10,218 nt of DNA from Vulcanimicrobiota bacterium. GTDB taxonomy: Bacteria > Vulcanimicrobiota > Vulcanimicrobiia > Vulcanimicrobiales > Vulcanimicrobiaceae. The position numbers were made by a program, and so were the translations under genes. Position 1 is the first letter of the stretch. Each line of letters begins with the position of its first letter. The stretch is from positions 1 to 10,218 of the forward strand of contig PMUE01000236.1 of assembly GCA_003167055.1 (NCBI GenBank), read 5' to 3'. Below, piece after piece: positions 5,727-10,218 of this stretch. Under the pieces are notes generated by a model. It was given only the letters and a program-made list of their open reading frames with translations, was not told where the DNA came from and searched no databases.

Positions 5727-6512
5727 ATGACAACGATCCACGTCACTCATGAAGACGCCGTCGCGCGCGTCACGCTCGCCCGGCCCGAGGTTCGTAACGC
5801 CTTCAACGCCGAGGTCATTCGGGAGCTGCGCGATGCGTTCACCGCACTCTCGAGCGATGCAGGCGTTCGCGTGGTCGTGCTCGCCGGCGAAGGGAAAACA
5901 TTCTCCGGCGGTGCCGACGTCAATTGGATGCGCGACGCGCTCGCGTTGAGCTACGACGACAACGTCGCTGACGCGGAAGCGATGAGCGACATGTTCCGCG
6001 CGATCGACCGCTGCAGCAAGCCGGTGGTCGGACGAATTCACGGCGCGGCACTCGGCGGCGGTGCCGGGTTGACGGCCGCCTGCGACATCGCGATCGCGGC
6101 GGACGGCACGACCTTCGGTTTCACCGAGGTCAAGCTCGGGATCATTCCCGCGGTGATCTCGCCGTTATTACTCGCGAAGATCGGTCAATCCCACGCGCGC
6201 GCGCTCTTTCTCACCGGCGAACGCTTTAATGCCAAACACGCGCTCACGATCGGCCTGGTGCATCAGGTCGTCGATGAAAACGACCTCGACAAGACGGTCG
6301 CGAGCGTTGTCCGCGAATTGGGCAGCTGCGGACCGAATGCCGTCGCGGCCGCCAAGACGCTGATCGCTCGCGTGAGTGCGGCAACCTACGACGAAACGCG
6401 CGGTATCACCGCGGCCATGATCGCCAAGCAGCGCGCGAGCGAGGAAGGGCAAGAAGGCCTGCACGCGTTTCTCGAGCGTCGACCGGCATCATTCGTTCAC
6501 GATGGCGAGTAA
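5727..6512 (+). CDS. liuC: Methylglutaconyl-CoA hydratase (enoyl-CoA hydratase/isomerase family)
   Basis: This 261-residue crotonase-fold enzyme is predicted to hydrate 3-methylglutaconyl-CoA to HMG-CoA in leucine breakdown. Visible motifs are LARPEVRNAFN near the N-terminus, the oxyanion-hole segment TFSGGADVNWM (about 57-67; GAD-NWM is characteristic of this subgroup), GAALGGGAGLTAACDIAIA, and FTEVKLGIIPAVISP with the likely catalytic Glu. The first of the two classic crotonase Glu positions appears replaced in GGGAGL, which I recall as normal for bacterial LiuC-type proteins. The ATG at 5727 was chosen because homologues begin just before the first strand (MTTIHVTH). An in-frame ATG at 5700 with AAGG nine bases upstream would add nine residues (MRSRSSGLR), and the frame stays open farther left opposite the cytochrome gene. 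It is first in the rightward operon and overlaps liuD by 11 bases. The specific substrate rests on the NWM motif and the neighbours. Confidence 0.9.
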   Translation: MTTIHVTHEDAVARVTLARPEVRNAFNAEVIRELRDAFTALSSDAGVRVVVLAGEGKTFSGGADVNWMRDALALSYDDNVADAEAMSDMFRAIDRCSKPVVGRIHGAALGGGAGLTAACDIAIAADGTTFGFTEVKLGIIPAVISPLLLAKIGQSHARALFLTGERFNAKHALTIGLVHQVVDENDLDKTVASVVRELGSCGPNAVAAAKTLIARVSAATYDETRGITAAMIAKQRASEEGQEGLHAFLERRPASFVHDGE

Positions 6513-8427
6513 GAAACCGATCCAGCGACTGCTCATCGCCAACCGCGGCGAAATCGCGGTGCGCGTCGCGCGCGCGGCGCGCGAGATGGGGATTGCCGCG
6601 TTGGGTGTGTATTCGCAAGCTGACGCCGACGCCTATCATCTGCAGTTCATGGACGACACACGCTGCATCGGACCCGCACCGGCGGCTGATTCCTATCTCA
6701 GCATCGATGCGGTTATCGCCGCCGCCGTCGCGATGAAGGCCGATGCGGTGCATCCCGGCTACGGTTTTCTCTCCGAGCGCGCGGCGTTTGCGCAAGCCTG
6801 CATCGACGCGGGTTTGATCTGGGTTGGGCCACCGCCCCAAGCGATGGCCGCGATGGGTAGCAAAATCGACGCCAAGCAGCGCGTGCGCGCATCCGACGTT
6901 CCGACCGTGCCGGGTTACGACGGCAAGGATCAATCGACGAAGCGCTTGCGCGACGAAGCCGCGACGATCGGTTTTCCGTTGCTGATCAAAGCCAGTGCGG
7001 GTGGGGGCGGACGCGGCATGCGGGTCGTCGAGTCGCTCGACGGTTTTGACGAGGCGCTCGCATCGGCGAAGCGCGAAGCGCTGGCAGCTTTCGGCGACGA
7101 TGCGGTCTTGCTCGAACGTTACCTGCGCGACCCGCGTCATATCGAATTTCAAATTCTTGCGGACGCGCACGGCGCGACGATCCACCTGGGCGAGCGCGAG
7201 TGTTCGATTCAACGGCGCCACCAGAAAGTGGTGGAGGAAGCGCCGTCGGTCGCACTCTCGCCGGAGCTGCGTGCCGAAATGGGCGCAGCAGCGGTGCGCG
7301 CCGCGGCCTCGGTCGGATACGTGAATGCAGGCACGTGCGAGTTCATGCTCGACGGCGAGGGCAAATACTACTTCCTCGAAATGAATACAAGATTGCAGGT
7401 CGAGCACCCGGTGACCGAGTTGGTCTACGGCGTCGACCTCGTGCAGTGGCAACTACGCATCGCGAACGGCGAACCGCTCTCGATTGCGCAAGCAGACGTT
7501 CGTCCGCGCGGTTGGGCCATCGAAACGCGCATCTACGCTGAAGATCCGGCGAATCACATGCTGCCGTCGACCGGGCGGATCACGCGCTGGTCGCCGCCCG
7601 AAGGCCCGGGCGTTCGCGTTGACGCGGGCGTCACGACCGGCAGCGAGGTCAGCGTCTACTACGATCCGATGCTTGCCAAGTTGATCGTCTTCGGCAGCGA
7701 TCGCGCGCAAGCGATTGCGCGCTTGCAACTCGCGCTCGACGACTTTACGATCGACGGCGTGCGCGCGAATCTGCCGCTGCTGCAATGGATCGTGCGCGAT
7801 GAATGGTATCGTGACGGCCGCACGACGACGAGCTTTCTTGCGCTGCGGCTGGATGAATCGATCTTCGCGCCGCGCGCGGTACCGAAAGACGCGGTGGTCT
7901 ACGCGATCGCGCGACGCCTGCTCGACGGCGATGTGCCATGGCGCATCGGCGGCGTCGGCATCCCGATCTGGCTGGCCTCGGGTTCGAGCGCCTTTCGCGT
8001 GTGGGCATCGGTAACGCGCGACGGATACTGGCAGCTTTCCGGCGACATCGCGGGCGAATTGCACGCGCATCGCGCCGGCGAGCGCATTGCCGTCACGTTT
8101 AACGGCGCCCCGGTGACCGACGCGCACCTGGCCTTCGAACCGATCGCGCCGCCCACCGCGCAATCGAGTGGGCTGGCGGCTGCGGCCGGCGAGGGCGATG
8201 GACGCGTGACCGCGCCGATGCCCGGCAAAATCGTGAAGATTGCGGTGGCGCCCGGCGCATCGGTCGAGGAACACGCGCTCCTGATCGTGCTCGAGGCGAT
8301 GAAGATGGAGCACCGCATCGAGGCGTCGTTTGCCGGAACGGTCGGCACCGTACTGGTAAAGGAAGGCCAGCTCGTGCCGGCCGGGGCGGCGCTGGTGGAA
8401 CTGCGCGCGCCGTCGAAGCGGTCGTGA
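6502..8427 (+). CDS. liuD: Methylcrotonoyl-CoA carboxylase, biotin-containing alpha subunit
   Basis: This 641-residue acyl-CoA carboxylase subunit contains biotin carboxylase and biotin carrier parts. The biotin carboxylase N-domain begins at about residue 7 (QRLLIANRGEIAVRVARAAR). The ATP-grasp domain has the Gly-rich loop ASAGGGGRGM (164-173), EREC-IQRRHQKVVEEAP (from about 231) and EMNTRLQVEH (293-302). The C-domain includes WAIETRIYAEDP (about 338-349). A less conserved middle region (about 450-560) fits the BT domain that docks the carboxyltransferase. The biotinyl domain at the end has VLEAMKMEHRIEA with biotinylated Lys601. Length is close to the usual 650-670. It carboxylates biotin with bicarbonate and ATP; the transferase subunit (liuB) is not in this window. 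Placement between hydratase and HMG-CoA lyase genes supports the methylcrotonoyl-CoA assignment over propionyl- or geranyl-CoA carboxylase. The start overlaps liuC by 11 bases and no clear Shine-Dalgarno is visible. Confidence 0.93.
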   Translation: MASKKPIQRLLIANRGEIAVRVARAAREMGIAALGVYSQADADAYHLQFMDDTRCIGPAPAADSYLSIDAVIAAAVAMKADAVHPGYGFLSERAAFAQACIDAGLIWVGPPPQAMAAMGSKIDAKQRVRASDVPTVPGYDGKDQSTKRLRDEAATIGFPLLIKASAGGGGRGMRVVESLDGFDEALASAKREALAAFGDDAVLLERYLRDPRHIEFQILADAHGATIHLGERECSIQRRHQKVVEEAPSVALSPELRAEMGAAAVRAAASVGYVNAGTCEFMLDGEGKYYFLEMNTRLQVEHPVTELVYGVDLVQWQLRIANGEPLSIAQADVRPRGWAIETRIYAEDPANHMLPSTGRITRWSPPEGPGVRVDAGVTTGSEVSVYYDPMLAKLIVFGSDRAQAIARLQLALDDFTIDGVRANLPLLQWIVRDEWYRDGRTTTSFLALRLDESIFAPRAVPKDAVVYAIARRLLDGDVPWRIGGVGIPIWLASGSSAFRVWASVTRDGYWQLSGDIAGELHAHRAGERIAVTFNGAPVTDAHLAFEPIAPPTAQSSGLAAAAGEGDGRVTAPMPGKIVKIAVAPGASVEEHALLIVLEAMKMEHRIEASFAGTVGTVLVKEGQLVPAGAALVELRAPSKRS

Positions 8428-9356
8428 CGAACATGACTCTGCCGAAAACCGTCACCATCGTCGAGATGGGGGCCCGCGATGGTCTCCAAAACGAGCACGC
8501 GCTGATTTCGACGGCCGACAAGGTCCGCTACATCGACTTGCTTTCACAAACCGGGTTGCGCTGGATCGAAGCGACGTCGTTCGTCAGTCCCAAGGCGATT
8601 CCGCAGCTCGCTGACGCGGCCGAAGTCTTTACCGCGATTCGCAAAGTGCCCGGCGTACGCTACCCGGTACTCGTGCCGAATCTCAAAGGCTACGCGCGCG
8701 CCCGTTCCGCCGGCGCGGACGCGATCGCCGTCTTTACCGCTGCATCCGAGCATTTCACCAAGCGCAACATCAACATGACGATCGACGAATCGCTCGCGAC
8801 CTTTCGCGACGTCGTGCAAGCGGCGAAGGGTGACGGGGTGTGGGTGCGCGGCTACGTTTCGACCGCCTTCGGCTCGCCGTTCGGTGACGTGGTGACGCCG
8901 GCGATGGTCGTCGACGTCAGCCGGAAGCTGCTCGAGATGGGCTGCGACGAGCTCTCGATCGGCGATACGATCGGGGTCGGCGTCCCGAGTCAAGTCGATG
9001 AATTGACGCCGGCGTTACTGCGCGTCGTGCCGCTCGATCGGCTTGCCTATCACTTTCACGATACGCGCGGCACCGCGCTTGCCAATCTCTACGCCGCACT
9101 CCAACACGGCGTGTACATCTTCGATAGTTCGGCGGGCGGCCTCGGCGGCTGTCCGTACGCGCCCGGTGCAACCGGGAATGTCGGGACCGAAGACGTGCTG
9201 TATATGCTGCACGGCATGGGCATCCAAACCGGCGTCGATATCGCTAAGGTGCGCGCTGCATCGCGCTTCATTCGCGGCATACTCGATCACGAATTAACCA
9301 GCAAAGCCTTCCAGGCACTCGAAGCTGCCGACCTACGGAGGACCGCCAACGCATGA
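8424..9356 (+). CDS. liuE: Hydroxymethylglutaryl-CoA lyase
   Basis: This 310-residue TIM-barrel lyase cleaves HMG-CoA to acetyl-CoA and acetoacetate, the last step of leucine degradation. Key features are VEMGARDGLQNE with catalytic Arg18 and metal-binding Asp19, the SFVSPKAIPQ segment, ASEHFTKRNIN, YVSTAFGSPFGD, metal-binding HFHDTRG (His210, His212), and the family signature GLGGCPYAPGATGN with catalytic Cys243, followed by TEDVLYMLHGMG. Length is normal for bacterial enzymes (about 300). The GTG at 8424 overlaps the liuD stop (GTGA, 4 bases), as other junctions here do; the ATG at 8433 (MTLPKTV) is an equally possible start. It is the third gene of the rightward operon and shares a 4-base overlap with the next gene. 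All catalytic residues I can check are present. The same protein is often called mvaB in other genomes. Confidence 0.95.
   Translation: MTNMTLPKTVTIVEMGARDGLQNEHALISTADKVRYIDLLSQTGLRWIEATSFVSPKAIPQLADAAEVFTAIRKVPGVRYPVLVPNLKGYARARSAGADAIAVFTAASEHFTKRNINMTIDESLATFRDVVQAAKGDGVWVRGYVSTAFGSPFGDVVTPAMVVDVSRKLLEMGCDELSIGDTIGVGVPSQVDELTPALLRVVPLDRLAYHFHDTRGTALANLYAALQHGVYIFDSSAGGLGGCPYAPGATGNVGTEDVLYMLHGMGIQTGVDIAKVRAASRFIRGILDHELTSKAFQALEAADLRRTANA
9337..9341 (+). promoter_or_regulatory. Shine-Dalgarno-like GGAGG before the SnoaL-like gene
   Basis: GGAGG lies within the end of the lyase gene, 11 bases before the ATG at 9353. The spacing is somewhat long, but this is the clearest Shine-Dalgarno in the rightward operon, and it supports the ATG start within the ATGA overlap. 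Confidence 0.5.
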
Positions 9357-9814
9357 CGATCTTCGCTCTTCTCCTCGCTGCGGCGACGGCGACAAGCAAT
9401 CCGGATGCCGCGAGTTGGGCCGGGGCATGGAACAGCCACAACATCAATACCGTGCTCGGGATCCTCGCCAAGGACGTGCAGATCGATCAACCCGAGAATT
9501 CCAAGCCGCTCGACTACAACGGCGCGCGCGGATTCTTCACGATGATCTTTCGCGCGTATCCGGACTTTCACGTCACGGTTCACCAGTGGATCGCGCAGGG
9601 CGATTCTGCGGTCTCGGTCGAGCAGGTCACCGGCACGTGGAGCGGTCCGTTCATCGATCCCGCAACCGGGAAAAGCACGCCCGCCAACGGACGGCACTTC
9701 GATCATCCGGGCGCGATGATCATTCAGTACGACGCGAATCATAAGATCGAGCACGTCCAGATCATTTGGGATCAACTCACCGTCGATCGTCAGCTCGGTA
9801 TCACGCCGAAGTGA
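9353..9814 (+). CDS. SnoaL-like/NTF2-fold protein
   Basis: This 153-residue protein resembles the SnoaL-like polyketide cyclase/NTF2 superfamily. It has the typical helix AASWAGAWNSHNINTVLGILAKD, then VQIDQPE, a FRAYPDFHVTVHQWIAQGDSAVSVEQVTGTW strand pair, GRHFDHPGAMIIQYD, and a closing IEHVQIIWDQLTVDRQLGI. The order and length match the family, which includes cyclases, isomerases, dehydratases and many proteins of unknown role; the sequence does not choose among them. The first 15 residues (MTIFALLLAAATATS) are hydrophobic but uncharged. They may be a weak signal peptide, so periplasmic location is possible but unproved. The ATG at 9353 overlaps the lyase stop (ATGA). It is co-directional with the leucine genes and joined to the next gene by another 4-base overlap, so it probably shares their transcript. 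Confidence 0.82.
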   Translation: MTIFALLLAAATATSNPDAASWAGAWNSHNINTVLGILAKDVQIDQPENSKPLDYNGARGFFTMIFRAYPDFHVTVHQWIAQGDSAVSVEQVTGTWSGPFIDPATGKSTPANGRHFDHPGAMIIQYDANHKIEHVQIIWDQLTVDRQLGITPK

Positions 9815-10218
9815 TTCTACGAGCCGGGATTTTCTACGACGGGACGCTGTCCGCGCCGAGGCGCAACGTTGATATCGTGATCGACGGCGGGCTCGTCAGC
9901 GAGATTCGCAATACTGCTGAAGGGATCGCGCCGGATGCAACCGCGGCGTGTATCACGCCCGGCATGGTCAACGCGCACGTGCACTTGATCGGCAGCGGTG
10001 AGCCGAATACCATGGCTGCGATTGCGCTTGCGAATCAGAATCAACTGATGTTGGCAGCGGTGGCCAACGCCGCGAAGTCGGTGCGCGCCGGCGTGACGAC
10101 CGTGCGCGATCTCGGCGCGCCGCACGGCATCGCGTCCGCGCTACGTGATGCAATCGACGCCGGCGGCGTTCCCGGTCCGCGGATGCGCGCAGCCGGTCGC
10201 GCGTTGTGCATGACCGGC
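9811..10218 (+). CDS. Amidohydrolase-family protein, 3' end outside window
   Basis: An open frame of 136 codons runs from a GTG at 9811 to the window edge without a stop. The GTG overlaps the stop of the SnoaL-like gene (GTGA). The N-terminus reads MILRAGIFYDGTL, then a beta-sandwich region with VDIVIDGGLVSEIR, then the metal-binding signature PGMVNAHVHL (His56 and His58), followed by VRAGVTTVRDLGAPHGIASA and GPRMRAAGRALCMTG. This pattern matches metal-dependent amidohydrolases of the imidazolonepropionase-like/Xaa-Pro dipeptidase-like group, normally about 380-430 residues, so only about the first third is seen. The substrate cannot be deduced; known relatives act on amide or ester bonds in peptides, rings or organophosphates. 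It is the fifth gene of the rightward operon in view, and more may follow. Confidence 0.88.
   Translation, partial: MILRAGIFYDGTLSAPRRNVDIVIDGGLVSEIRNTAEGIAPDATAACITPGMVNAHVHLIGSGEPNTMAAIALANQNQLMLAAVANAAKSVRAGVTTVRDLGAPHGIASALRDAIDAGGVPGPRMRAAGRALCMTG

Noticed and set aside
6406..8313. Two long minus-strand frames opposite liuD (6406-7452 and 7453-8313)
   Set aside because: They are His/Arg-rich with no recognisable motif and lie opposite a carboxylase gene whose domains are all intact. They are typical antisense shadows in GC-rich DNA.

Overview
The window is a GC-rich (roughly 60%), densely packed bacterial chromosome segment with almost no non-coding DNA: 11 genes and one 60-base intergenic gap. 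It encodes several exported proteins with Sec-type signals, a periplasm-facing molybdenum oxidoreductase with a membrane cytochrome b, and leucine-catabolism enzymes. Together these suggest an aerobic or respiring heterotroph, probably with a diderm envelope. No rRNA, tRNA, mobile element or CRISPR array is present. The phylum cannot be fixed from the sequence. The style (dense GTGA/ATGA start-stop overlaps, GC-rich codons, exported proteins I do not recognise) gives me a weak impression of an under-sampled lineage such as Candidatus Eremiobacterota, but I cannot test that here.

Left edge (1-1184, +): an MBOAT-family membrane O-acyltransferase of the AlgI type, missing only its extreme N-terminus. 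Its 3' end overlaps by 26 bases the end of a convergent gene.

Centre (1159-5666, -): five genes read right to left as one apparent operon with tiny gaps or overlaps. They are a four-helix di-heme cytochrome b, a sulfite-oxidase-fold molybdopterin oxidoreductase, an exported Cys-rich protein, a large exported fusion of an NHL beta-propeller and an SGNH-hydrolase-like domain, and a small exported protein of unknown family. The first two plausibly form a membrane/periplasmic redox pair. The last three carry export signals, and their role is unknown. The SGNH-like domain has Cys in place of the usual nucleophilic Ser and Gln where the catalytic His is expected. Its proximity to the MBOAT gene recalls MBOAT/SGNH pairs that O-acylate surface polymers, but that link is inference.

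Right half (5727-10218, +): five overlapping genes form a second apparent operon. liuC, liuD and liuE (methylglutaconyl-CoA hydratase, methylcrotonoyl-CoA carboxylase biotin-containing subunit, hydroxymethylglutaryl-CoA lyase) cover late steps of leucine breakdown to acetyl-CoA and acetoacetate. A SnoaL/NTF2-like protein and an amidohydrolase cut by the right edge follow. The isovaleryl-CoA dehydrogenase (liuA) and the carboxyltransferase subunit (liuB) are not in the window.

The two operons diverge from a 60-base gap (5667-5726) that holds a 7-bp hairpin and a possible -10 element for a leaderless leftward transcript.
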